Positions 1-6,959 of a stretch of DNA of 11,780 nucleotides are shown here, piece after piece. Each line of letters opens with the position of its first letter. The first letter of the stretch is position 1. The notes under the pieces are model-generated. The model had not been told where the DNA came from. It did not search any database and was given only the letters and a program-made list of their open reading frames with translations. The stretch comes from Comamonadaceae bacterium. GTDB taxonomy: Bacteria; Pseudomonadota; Gammaproteobacteria; Burkholderiales; Burkholderiaceae_C. Position numbers and translations under genes: made by a program. The stretch spans positions 1 to 11,780 of the forward strand of contig CANHGF010000040.1 of assembly GCA_947460065.1 (NCBI GenBank), in the 5' to 3' direction.

Positions 1-1353
1 CAGCGCACCGGCGCGACCATCTATTACCTGGAGATGTTCCCGCTGGCCCAATTGCCCGAGGGCCGTCAACCGGTGATGGCGCTCAGCCCCTTTCCGGGCG
101 CGGTGGACATGGTGGTGGCCTCCGAGCTGATGGAGGCCGGTCGCGCCTTGCAACGCCAGCTGGTTCACCCCGAGCGCACCACCCTGATCGCCTCGACCCA
201 CCGCGTCTATTCCATGACCGAGCGCACCGCCCTGGCCGACGGCCGGGTCGACGCAGCCCAGCTGCTGGCAGGCGCGCAGCAGGCGGCTCGCCAGTTCATC
301 GGCGCCGACTTTGCCGAGCTGGCCGAGGCCAGCGGCAGCCCGATCGGCGCGGCCTTGTATGGTGCGGTGGCGGCCAGTGGCCGGCTGCCGTTTTCGCGGG
401 CGCAGTATGAAGCCACCATCGAACGCAGCGGCTTGGGCGTGGCCGCCAGCCTTAAAGCTTTTGCTGCTGGATGGCAGGCTGCGCAGGCCGGCGCATTGCC
501 CCCCGCTGTGCGGCCGGCCCTGGCCGAACTGCCAGCGGTTGGGCCGCGTCTGAGCGAGCTGGCCCAGCGCGCCCGGCAGCTGCCGGCTGCGGCGCAGGCG
601 ACGATCTTGCACGGCCTGATGCGCCTGACCGATTACCAGGACGAGGCCTATGCCCGGCTCTATCTGCAGCGCCTGGAGCAACTGCACACGCGCGCGCCGG
701 CCACGCCTCAAGGCGATGCGGTGCTGGCCGAGACCGCGCGCCACCTGGCGCTGTGGATGGCCTACGAGGACACGGTCCGGGTGGCCGACCTCAAGACCCG
801 GCGAAGCCGCTTTGAACGGGTCGGCCAGGAGGTGCGGCTGGAGCAGGCGCAGCAGCTGCACATCAACGAGTTTTTGCACCCGCGTCTGGAGGAGGTGGCC
901 GACACCCTGCCCGCCGCCTGGGGCCGCTGGCTGCTGGGCAGCGCCTGGGCGCGCCGCTTGCTGGTCCCTTTGACCGACCGCGGCCGGGTGGTGCGAACCA
1001 GCTCGCTGCGTGGGTTTTTGTTGCTCTATGGCGTGGCCAGCCTGCGCCGCTGGCGGCCGCGCTCGCTGCGCTACCAGGTCGAGCAGCAGCGCATCGAGGC
1101 TTGGTTGGCCGATGTGGCGGGCCTGCTGCCCGGCCAGGCTGAGCTGGCGCTGGAAGTGGCGCGGGCGCAGCAACTGGTCAAGGGCTACGGGGATACCCAT
1201 GCCCGCGGCTGGCGGCATTTTGAGATGATCATGAATCAGCTCAGTCCGCTGGCCGGGCGCGCCGACGCGGCCAGCCGTTTGCGGGCCTGGGTGGCGGCGG
1301 CATTGGCTGACGACAGTGGCCAGGCTCTGAAGCAGGCCATGCAGCAGAACTGA
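1..1353 (+). CDS. iorB: Indolepyruvate:ferredoxin oxidoreductase beta subunit, 3' part (start lies upstream)
   Basis: The reading frame is open from base 1 and encodes 450 residues to a TGA at 1351-1353, so the gene begins outside the window. The visible protein starts inside the 2-oxoacid:acceptor oxidoreductase gamma-type domain, with the motif RTGATIYYLEM near residues 2-12 and PGAVDMVVASELMEAGRA shortly after, ending at about residue 170. A long, mostly helical C-terminal region follows, ending with KGYGDTHARGWRHFE; this is the extension (DUF6537-like) found in the large proteobacterial form of IorB. In the known family, IorA and IorB oxidatively decarboxylate indolepyruvate and other arylpyruvates to arylacetyl-CoA, reducing ferredoxin, in the cytoplasm. 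iorA is probably just upstream but is not visible. The ATG at 34 is internal to the domain and is not the true start. The TRAP genes follow on the same strand after 40 bp. Family assignment is firm; the actual substrate is inferred. Confidence 0.88.
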   Translation, partial: QRTGATIYYLEMFPLAQLPEGRQPVMALSPFPGAVDMVVASELMEAGRALQRQLVHPERTTLIASTHRVYSMTERTALADGRVDAAQLLAGAQQAARQFIGADFAELAEASGSPIGAALYGAVAASGRLPFSRAQYEATIERSGLGVAASLKAFAAGWQAAQAGALPPAVRPALAELPAVGPRLSELAQRARQLPAAAQATILHGLMRLTDYQDEAYARLYLQRLEQLHTRAPATPQGDAVLAETARHLALWMAYEDTVRVADLKTRRSRFERVGQEVRLEQAQQLHINEFLHPRLEEVADTLPAAWGRWLLGSAWARRLLVPLTDRGRVVRTSSLRGFLLLYGVASLRRWRPRSLRYQVEQQRIEAWLADVAGLLPGQAELALEVARAQQLVKGYGDTHARGWRHFEMIMNQLSPLAGRADAASRLRAWVAAALADDSGQALKQAMQQN

Positions 1354-1366
1354 TCAGCTTCGTTGA

Positions 1367-2359
<993 letters not shown>

Positions 2360-2365
2360 GCGTCG

Positions 2366-2896
2366 GTGCTCCAGTCCCTTGATGCGCTGTGGGCCCGCTT
2401 GCTGGCGGGCCTGGCGATGCTCGGCTGCCTGCTGCTGCTGGCCATGATGCTCATCATCGTGGCCGATGTGGCCTTGCGCAACCTGGCGCCGACCGACTTG
2501 GCGCGCGCCCTGGCCTGGAGCAATGAAGTCTGTGAGGCCATGCTGCTGCTGGTGACCCTGTGCGTTGCGCCCTGGTTGCTGCGCCAGGGCCAGCACATCC
2601 GGGTCGATATCTTGCTGCAGCCGCTGCCGCCGCGCTGGGCCTGGCTGCTGGAGTGGCTGGGCGATCTGATCGGCCTGGCCACCTGCCTGATCCTGATGGT
2701 GGTGTCGGCCCAGGCGACGCTGGCCAGCCATGCCTCGGGGGCGCTGAGCATCAAGACCCTGGTCACGCCCGAGTGGTGGATCCTGGCGCCGCTGCCTGCG
2801 GCTTTTGCCCTGCTCTCGGTGGAGATGCTCTGGCGCATGCACAGGCTCTGGCGCGCTGAACGCGGGCCGCGCAGCGACGCGGTCAGCGCTGCCTGA
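2366..2896 (+). CDS. dctQ: TRAP transporter small permease subunit (DctQ family)
   Basis: The 176-residue protein has four predicted membrane segments at about residues 13-36, 50-70, 91-112 and 135-156, the standard DctQ topology. The family motif is visible between helices 1 and 2 and through helix 2: WSNEVCEAMLLLVTLCVAP followed by GQHIRVDILL. DctQ forms the inner-membrane complex with DctM and docks the binding protein. The start is a GTG only 6 bp after the dctP stop, without a strong Shine-Dalgarno sequence, so translation is probably coupled to dctP. There is no earlier ATG in frame, and a later start would remove helix 1. The gene is followed after 13 bp by dctM. Confidence 0.9.
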   Translation: MLQSLDALWARLLAGLAMLGCLLLLAMMLIIVADVALRNLAPTDLARALAWSNEVCEAMLLLVTLCVAPWLLRQGQHIRVDILLQPLPPRWAWLLEWLGDLIGLATCLILMVVSAQATLASHASGALSIKTLVTPEWWILAPLPAAFALLSVEMLWRMHRLWRAERGPRSDAVSAA

Positions 2897-2909
2897 GGCT
2901 CGATAGACG

Positions 2910-4223
2910 ATGCTAAGCTGGACTGTTGCCGCCTGGTTGCTCCTGGGGGGGTCGACCGTGCTGCTGCTGATTGGCATGCCGGTGGCGTTGACCTTTCTGG
3001 CGGTCAACCTCGTCGGCGCCTGGCTTTACATGGGCGGCGAGGTCGGCCTGGTGCAACTGGCGCGCAGCAGCGTCAGCTCGGTGGCCGCTTTCGCCCTGAC
3101 GCCTATCCCCCTGTTTGTGCTGATGGGCGAGGTGCTGTTTCACACCGGCCTGGCGCACAAGGTGATTGAGGGCATAGACCGGCTGATCACCCGCGTACCG
3201 GGCCGCCTGGCGGTGGTGGCGGTGGTGGCGGGTACGGTGTTTTCGGCCATCTCGGGCTCGACCATTGCCACCACAGCGATGCTGGGCTCGCTGATGGTGC
3301 CGGTGATGCTGGCGCGCGGCTACCATGCGACGCTGGCCACCGGCCCGATCATGGCCATCGGTGCGGTCGATATGCTCATCCCGCCGTCGGCGCTCACCGT
3401 CCTGCTGGGCTCGCTGTCGGGCATTTCCATTTCAAAGCTCTTGCTCGGCGGCATCGTGCCTGGGCTGATCCTCTCGCTGGCTTTCATTGCCTGGATCGTG
3501 CTGCGGGTGCGGCTCAATCCGGCGCTGGCGCCTGAAGACAGCAATGCTCCGACTTATCACGGCTGGGAGCGTTGGCATTTGCTGCTGGCCTATGTATTGC
3601 CCACGCTGTCGATTTTTGCGGTGGTGGTGGGAGCGCTGGCTGCAGGCTGGGCCACGCCCACGGAGTGTGCCGCCCTCGGCGCTTTCGCCACTCTGGTGCT
3701 GGCGGCCCTGTACCGACGTCTGAGTTGGCCGGCCCTGCGCCAGGCGCTGATGGGCACCGCCGGTATTTCCGGCATGATTTTGTTCATCATCCTGGGCGCC
3801 ACCACCTTTGCGCAGTTGCTGTCGTTTTCGGGCGCGAGCAACGGCCTGGTGCAAGGCATCACCGGCCAGGGTTGGTCTAAAGAGGCCATCGTGGTGGGCA
3901 TGATGGCCTTGCTGATTTTTCTCGGGCTTTTCGTCGATCAGGTCAGCATGATGATGATCACGCTGCCGATCTTCATGCCCATCGTGAGCAGCCTGGGGAT
4001 AGACCCGGTCTGGTTCGGCGTGATGTTCCTGATCTGCATGCAGCTGGGTTTGCTGCTGCCGCCGCACGGCCTGCTGCTGATGACCATGCGCGGCGTGGCC
4101 CCGCCCGAGGTCCGCACGGTGCAGATTTTTCAGGCGGTCACGCCCTATGTGCTGATGAGCATCGCCCTGCTGGTGGCGGTGTTCTTCTGGCCGGCGATTG
4201 CGACTTGGCTGCCGGCGCTTTAA
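2910..4223 (+). CDS. dctM: TRAP transporter large permease subunit (DctM family)
   Basis: A 437-residue, very hydrophobic protein consistent with about 12 membrane segments. It is the channel subunit that drives sodium-coupled uptake in TRAP systems. Recognisable DctM signatures are PIPLFVLMGEVLFHTGLA near residue 65, the serine-rich loop FSAISGSTIATTAMLGSLMVP near 110-130, and MLIPPSALTVLLGSLSG near 150-170, with the mirrored second half IFLGLFVDQVSMMMITLPIF and LLLPPHGLLLMTMRG. The length is typical and there are no breaks, so the transporter appears intact. It is the last gene of the dctPQM unit; its TAA is followed after only 13 bp by the terminal repeat of an insertion sequence, so any native downstream terminator or further operon gene has been displaced or lost. 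Confidence 0.94.
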   Translation: MLSWTVAAWLLLGGSTVLLLIGMPVALTFLAVNLVGAWLYMGGEVGLVQLARSSVSSVAAFALTPIPLFVLMGEVLFHTGLAHKVIEGIDRLITRVPGRLAVVAVVAGTVFSAISGSTIATTAMLGSLMVPVMLARGYHATLATGPIMAIGAVDMLIPPSALTVLLGSLSGISISKLLLGGIVPGLILSLAFIAWIVLRVRLNPALAPEDSNAPTYHGWERWHLLLAYVLPTLSIFAVVVGALAAGWATPTECAALGAFATLVLAALYRRLSWPALRQALMGTAGISGMILFIILGATTFAQLLSFSGASNGLVQGITGQGWSKEAIVVGMMALLIFLGLFVDQVSMMMITLPIFMPIVSSLGIDPVWFGVMFLICMQLGLLLPPHGLLLMTMRGVAPPEVRTVQIFQAVTPYVLMSIALLVAVFFWPAIATWLPAL

Positions 4224-4228
4224 GGGCG
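4219..4228 (+). repeat. Short direct repeat flanking the IS, left copy
   Basis: TTTAAGGGCG occurs here, across the dctM stop codon, and again at 5915-5924 on the other side of the IS. A wider imperfect match also exists: 4212-4229 and 5897-5914 agree at 15 of 18 bases (CCGGCG, TTTA and GGGC blocks). The copies are 8 and 22 bp from the element ends, so they are not a normal target-site duplication. Chance in GC-rich DNA is possible. Confidence 0.4.
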
Positions 4229-4236
4229 GCCCCCCG

Positions 4237-4260
4237 CGTCAGAATAGTTGTCGCCTCCAT
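4237..4260 (+). repeat. Left terminal inverted repeat of the IS
   Basis: Bases 4238-4260 match the reverse complement of 5869-5891 at 19 of 23 positions. The shared core is TAGTTGTCGC, with matching GTCA at the outer end and TCCAT at the inner end. The differences are three consecutive bases after GTCA and one inside. Confidence 0.85.
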
Positions 4261-4298
4261 AGATTTCAAAAAATGGGGGGTGATGATGGAAAGATGCG

Positions 4299-4772
4299 AT
4301 GGCTCGATACGGACAAGCTTTCAAGAACAAGGTGCTGGCCAAGCTGCTGCCACCGAACACGGCCTCTTTAGAGGAGATTTCAGTGGAGGTGGGCGTGTCC
4401 GTGGACACCCTGGAGCGGTGGCGGTCTGAATCGCTGACCATGCCCGCTCGCGAGCGGGCATGGTCAGCGGCGGCCCGGCTGAGTGCAGTGATCACCACGG
4501 CGGCCATGGACGAATCCACCCGCAGCGCCTGGTGCCGGGAGAACGGGGTGTACCCACAGGAGCTCGACGCCTGGCGCGTCAGCGCCACCCAGGCCCTGGC
4601 CACGCCCGAGGAGCAGCGCGCCAGCCCCAAGGAGACGGCCGCTGACCGCAAACGCATCAAGGAGCTCGAACGCGAGCTGCGCCGCAAGGACAAGGCCCTG
4701 GCAGAAACCGCAGCTTTGCTGGTGCTGTCAAAAAAACTCGAGGCGATCTTCCACAGGGGCGAGGACGAATGA
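4299..4772 (+). CDS. IS transposase OrfA (DNA-binding subunit)
   Basis: The 157-residue protein has an N-terminal helix-turn-helix (about residues 22-44, NTASLEEISVEVGVSVDTLE then RWRSESL), a middle segment MPARERAWSAAAR leading to SAWCRENGVYPQELDAW, and a C-terminal coiled coil from about 112 to 150 (DRKRIKELERELRRKDKALA). In IS3-type elements this architecture binds the terminal repeats and multimerises through the coiled coil. The ATG at 4299 has GGAAAG at 4288-4293 as ribosome binding site. A 38-bp perfect palindrome covers codons 45-57. The coding frame reaches the A7 slippery run at codons 144-146; most ribosomes would end at the TGA at 4770-4772, the rest would continue as an OrfAB fusion. 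Confidence 0.9.
   Translation: MARYGQAFKNKVLAKLLPPNTASLEEISVEVGVSVDTLERWRSESLTMPARERAWSAAARLSAVITTAAMDESTRSAWCRENGVYPQELDAWRVSATQALATPEEQRASPKETAADRKRIKELERELRRKDKALAETAALLVLSKKLEAIFHRGEDE
4432..4469. repeat. 38-bp perfect palindrome inside orfA
   Basis: The left half-arm CGCTGACCATGCCCGCTCG (4432-4450) is followed with no spacer by its exact reverse complement (4451-4469). The symmetry breaks at 4431/4470. In RNA it could fold into a hairpin with a stem of about 17-18 bp, and in single-stranded DNA into a cruciform arm. It lies wholly in coding sequence, over codons 45-57 of orfA, so it is not a terminal repeat. No function is known to me; control of transposase expression or of transposition is a possibility. 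Confidence 0.95.
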
Positions 4773-4790
4773 TCGGACTGGAAGATCGCC
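4730..4790 (+). promoter_or_regulatory. Programmed -1 frameshift signal joining orfA and orfB
   Basis: The heptamer A AAA AAA at 4730-4736 is in the correct phase for -1 slippage: orfA reads TCA AAA AAA CTC. After slippage the frame continues without a stop through 4736-4768 into the orfB ATG at 4769, giving a fused protein of about 523 residues (146 from orfA plus 377). Five bases after the heptamer a perfect 12-bp stem begins: GGCGATCTTCCA (4742-4753) pairs with TGGAAGATCGCC (4779-4790) across a 25-nt loop that contains the orfB start codon. IS3-family elements are known to make their active transposase in this way, using a slippery run and a downstream structure. The frameshift efficiency cannot be judged from sequence. 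Confidence 0.85.
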
Positions 4791-5869
4791 GCCACATGGC
4801 CCAGATGATTGATTTGGCGCACCGCGATGGCGCGCGACTGAGCCAGGCCTGCAAGCTGGCCGGGATTGATGTGCGCACGCTGCAGCGCTGGAGAGCCCAG
4901 GACGGGCTTGCAAAGGGCGATCGCAGGCCTGAAGCGCCACGCACCTTGCCGGCCCATGCGCTGACGCCCCAGGAGCGCGCGGCCGTCCTGCAAGTGGCCA
5001 ACGAGCCTCGGTTTGCCGACATGCCGCCGGCGCGCATCGTGCCCATGCTGGCCGATGAGGGCACCTACCTGGCCAGCGAATCGAGCTTTAGCCGCCTGCT
5101 TCGAGAGGCTGGCCAAAGCGCTCATCGGGGTCGCGCCAAGAGCCCCAAGACGAAGCGGCCAGCGCAAACCCATGTGGCGACAGCCCCGGGCCAGGTGTGG
5201 TGCTGGGACATGACCTACCTGCCCACGCAGGTCAGGGGCCAGTGGTTCTATCTGTACCTGATCCTGGACCTCTACAGCCGCAAGATCGTGGGCTGGGAGG
5301 TTCATGCCGAAGATGAGGGGGAGCACGCAGCGCATCTGGTTTACCGCACATCGCTGGCTGAAGGCATTGCCATGGCCGAGCCAGACCAAAGGCCCGTGCT
5401 GCACGGCGACAACGGCGCGACCATCAAGTCCACCACGGTCATTGCCATGCTTCACTGGCTGGGCATCAAGCCCTCGTACTCCAGACCCCGGGTGAGCGAT
5501 GACAACGCCTTCGTCGAAAGCCTGTTCCGCACCGCCAAGTACCGCCCAGAGTTCCCAGCCGAGGGCTTCAAATCCCTGGAAGACACCAGGCAGTGGGCCA
5601 GCAGCTTCGTGCATTGGTACAACTTCAACCATCGCCACAGCGGTATCCGCTACGTCAGCCCTGCGCAGCGACACGCCGGTGAGGACAGACAGATCCTGGC
5701 TCAGCGTCATGCGGTGTACCTGCAGGCCAAAGAGCGCAACCCTTCGCGCTGGTCACGTCACACCCGCAACTGGGAACCCATCGGGGCTGTAGCCTTGAAT
5801 CCAGAGCGCGATGAAGTGGTCAGCATGGCTGTGCAGTCGCAACCTCATAAAAAGGTCGCAACTGCATGA
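4769..5869 (+). CDS. IS transposase OrfB (DDE integrase catalytic subunit)
   Basis: The 366-residue protein begins with a helix-turn-helix segment (about residues 25-43, SQACKLAGIDVRTLQRW), followed by a linker and an rve-type integrase core. The catalytic triad is readable: Asp147 in CWDMTYLP, Asp214 in LHGDNGA and Glu250 in NAFVESLFRTAK, with 35 residues between the second Asp and the Glu and the conserved Lys257 seven residues after it. This is the DD35E pattern of the IS3 family. The ATG overlaps the orfA stop (ATGA at 4769-4772), with AGGGGCGAGG just upstream as ribosome binding site, so it can be started independently or reached by -1 frameshifting. The TGA at 5867-5869 touches the right inverted repeat. 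There is no sign of decay. Confidence 0.93.
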   Translation: MIGLEDRRHMAQMIDLAHRDGARLSQACKLAGIDVRTLQRWRAQDGLAKGDRRPEAPRTLPAHALTPQERAAVLQVANEPRFADMPPARIVPMLADEGTYLASESSFSRLLREAGQSAHRGRAKSPKTKRPAQTHVATAPGQVWCWDMTYLPTQVRGQWFYLYLILDLYSRKIVGWEVHAEDEGEHAAHLVYRTSLAEGIAMAEPDQRPVLHGDNGATIKSTTVIAMLHWLGIKPSYSRPRVSDDNAFVESLFRTAKYRPEFPAEGFKSLEDTRQWASSFVHWYNFNHRHSGIRYVSPAQRHAGEDRQILAQRHAVYLQAKERNPSRWSRHTRNWEPIGAVALNPERDEVVSMAVQSQPHKKVATA

Positions 5870-5892
5870 TGGACGCGACAACTACCTTGACA
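5869..5892 (-). repeat. Right terminal inverted repeat of the IS
   Basis: The reverse complement begins TGTCAAGG and shares the core TAGTTGTCGC with the left end, 19 of 23 bases matching over 5869-5891. It overlaps the last base of the orfB stop codon. The flanking bases 5893-5897 (TGCTC) do not repeat those left of the element (CCCCG at 4232-4236). Confidence 0.85.
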
Positions 5893-5914
5893 TGCTCCGG
5901 CGGTTTAGGGGCTG

Positions 5915-5924
5915 TTTAAGGGCG
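5915..5924 (+). repeat. Short direct repeat flanking the IS, right copy
   Basis: This is the second copy of TTTAAGGGCG. A degenerate neighbour, GTTTAGGGGC, lies just before it at 5903-5912, so the right flank holds two tandem-like copies of a TTTARGGGC motif. Confidence 0.4.
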
Positions 5925-5930
5925 CTTCAT

Positions 5931-5951
5931 GCCGGCCCACCAGGGGCCGGC
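5931..5951 (-). terminator. GC-rich hairpin downstream of the minus-strand Bug/MmgE operon
   Basis: GCCGGCCC (5931-5938) and GGGCCGGC (5944-5951) form a perfect 8-bp stem with a 5-nt loop, starting 12 bp after the stop codon of the 5964-6935 gene when read on the minus strand. The position suits transcription termination, but there is no T-run after the stem on the minus strand, so it may be an mRNA 3'-end stabiliser or a weak terminator instead. The remaining spacer 5893-5930 holds only two imperfect copies of a TTTARGGGC motif. Confidence 0.45.
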
Positions 5952-5963
5952 TGCTGCGTCAAT

Positions 5964-6935
5964 TCATTCCGGAGTGATGCCTGCCCGTTTGACCGCTACA
6001 CCCCATTTGATGGTCTCACTGCGGATAAAGGCGGTGAATTGCTCGGGGCTGCTGCCCACCGGATCGGCGCCGGCCTTGGACAGGGTCTCACGCACATCCG
6101 GCATGGCCAGCACCTTGGCGATTTCTTCCTGCAGACGCTTGAGCACGGCCGGCGGCGTGCCAGCTGGCGCGACCAGGCCGGTCCAGCCGCTCACCGCCAC
6201 GCCGGGGTAACTGGTTTCGGCCATGCTCGGAATGTCGGGTGCGGCGGCCGAGCGCTGGGGCTGGCCGACCGCCAGCGCGCGCAGCTTGCCGGCCTTGACC
6301 TGGGCCAGCAAGGCCGGCATGGTGCCGAAGATGAAGTCGACCTGGCCGCCCAGCAGGTCGTTGATGGCCGGCGCCTCGCCTTTGTAGGGCACGTGCAGCA
6401 TGTTCACGCCCGCTGCATCGGCCAGCAGTTCTGCCGCCAGTTGCGATTGATTGCCGATGCCCGCCGAGGCAAAGCGCACGCTGCCGGGCTTGGCTTTGGC
6501 TGCGCTGATCAGATCGGCCACGCTCTTGTAGGGCGAGGTGGTGTTGACCACCAGCAAAAACGAGATCGAGGTGGTTTGCGTCACCGGCGCAAAGTCGCGC
6601 AGGGTCTCGTAGGGCACCTTTTTGTAAATGTGCTGGTTGATGGTCAGCGCGCTGGGCGAGGTCATCAAGAAGGTGTGGCCGTCGTTGGCGCGGGCCACCG
6701 CCTCGCCGGCAATCATGCCGTTGGCGCCGGCGCGGTTGTCGATCACCACCGCCTTGCCCAGGGCCTCACCGAGCTTCTGGCCGATCAGGCGGGCGGCAAT
6801 GTCTATGCTGCCGCCAGCCGACTGCGAGACCACGAACTTCAGGGGCTGGCTGGGCCAGGCGGTTTGCGCGTGGGCGGTGGCGGTGGCCAGGCACAGGGCC
6901 AGAGGGGCGAGCAGGCGTTTTGCCGTGGGAGTCAT
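5964..6935 (-). CDS. Bug/TctC-family periplasmic substrate-binding protein (operon distal copy)
   Basis: The 323-residue protein has a Sec signal peptide (MTPTAKRLLAPLALCLATAT, cleavage likely after AHA at residue 23). The mature part shows the Bug/TctC pattern: WPSQPLKFVVSQSAGGSIDIAARL (split across about residues 27-50), VVIDNRAGANGMIAGEAVA at about 63-81, and HVPYKGEAPAINDLLGGQVD in the second lobe. Such proteins bind carboxylates or small polar metabolites in the periplasm and serve tripartite tricarboxylate transporters; no TctA or TctB gene is in the window, so it is an orphan here. The ATG has AGGA 7 nt upstream. It is the third gene of a minus-strand unit, 24 bp after the MmgE/PrpD gene, and lies nearest to the IS. 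The first binding pocket has SQSAGG where the sister protein has PFGAGS, suggesting different ligands. Ligand unknown. Confidence 0.9.
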   Translation of the reverse strand: MTPTAKRLLAPLALCLATATAHAQTAWPSQPLKFVVSQSAGGSIDIAARLIGQKLGEALGKAVVIDNRAGANGMIAGEAVARANDGHTFLMTSPSALTINQHIYKKVPYETLRDFAPVTQTTSISFLLVVNTTSPYKSVADLISAAKAKPGSVRFASAGIGNQSQLAAELLADAAGVNMLHVPYKGEAPAINDLLGGQVDFIFGTMPALLAQVKAGKLRALAVGQPQRSAAAPDIPSMAETSYPGVAVSGWTGLVAPAGTPPAVLKRLQEEIAKVLAMPDVRETLSKAGADPVGSSPEQFTAFIRSETIKWGVAVKRAGITPE

Positions 6936-6959
6936 TGCAGTTTCCTTGCAGGGTGGGTT

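Larger units (their letters stand above)
4237..5892 (+). mobile_element. Complete two-ORF insertion sequence, IS3-family-like, about 1.66 kb
   Basis: The element is bounded by imperfect inverted repeats and encodes orfA (4299-4772) and orfB (4769-5869) in relative -1 phase, with a slippery A7 run and a stem-loop between them. OrfB carries a DDE integrase core with 35 residues between the second Asp and the Glu. Both ORFs are uninterrupted, so the copy looks potentially active. The right end finishes in CA as expected for IS3-type ends; the left outermost base pair is CG instead of TG, so the exact left boundary is 4237 or 4238. No 3-5 bp target-site duplication is visible next to either boundary. 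It sits 14 bp past dctM and about 70 bp beyond the end of the facing minus-strand operon. Confidence 0.88.

Noticed and set aside
3209..3232. Repeated GGCGGTGGT units in dctM, considered as a minisatellite or G-quadruplex
   Set aside because: It is explained by the membrane-helix residues AVVAVVAG encoded by GC-rich codons; only two short copies and only two-G runs.
4220..5710. Minus-strand open frame of 496 codons across the IS
   Set aside because: It runs antisense to orfA and orfB and through the left terminal repeat. No domain is recognisable; the sense frames carry the transposase motifs.
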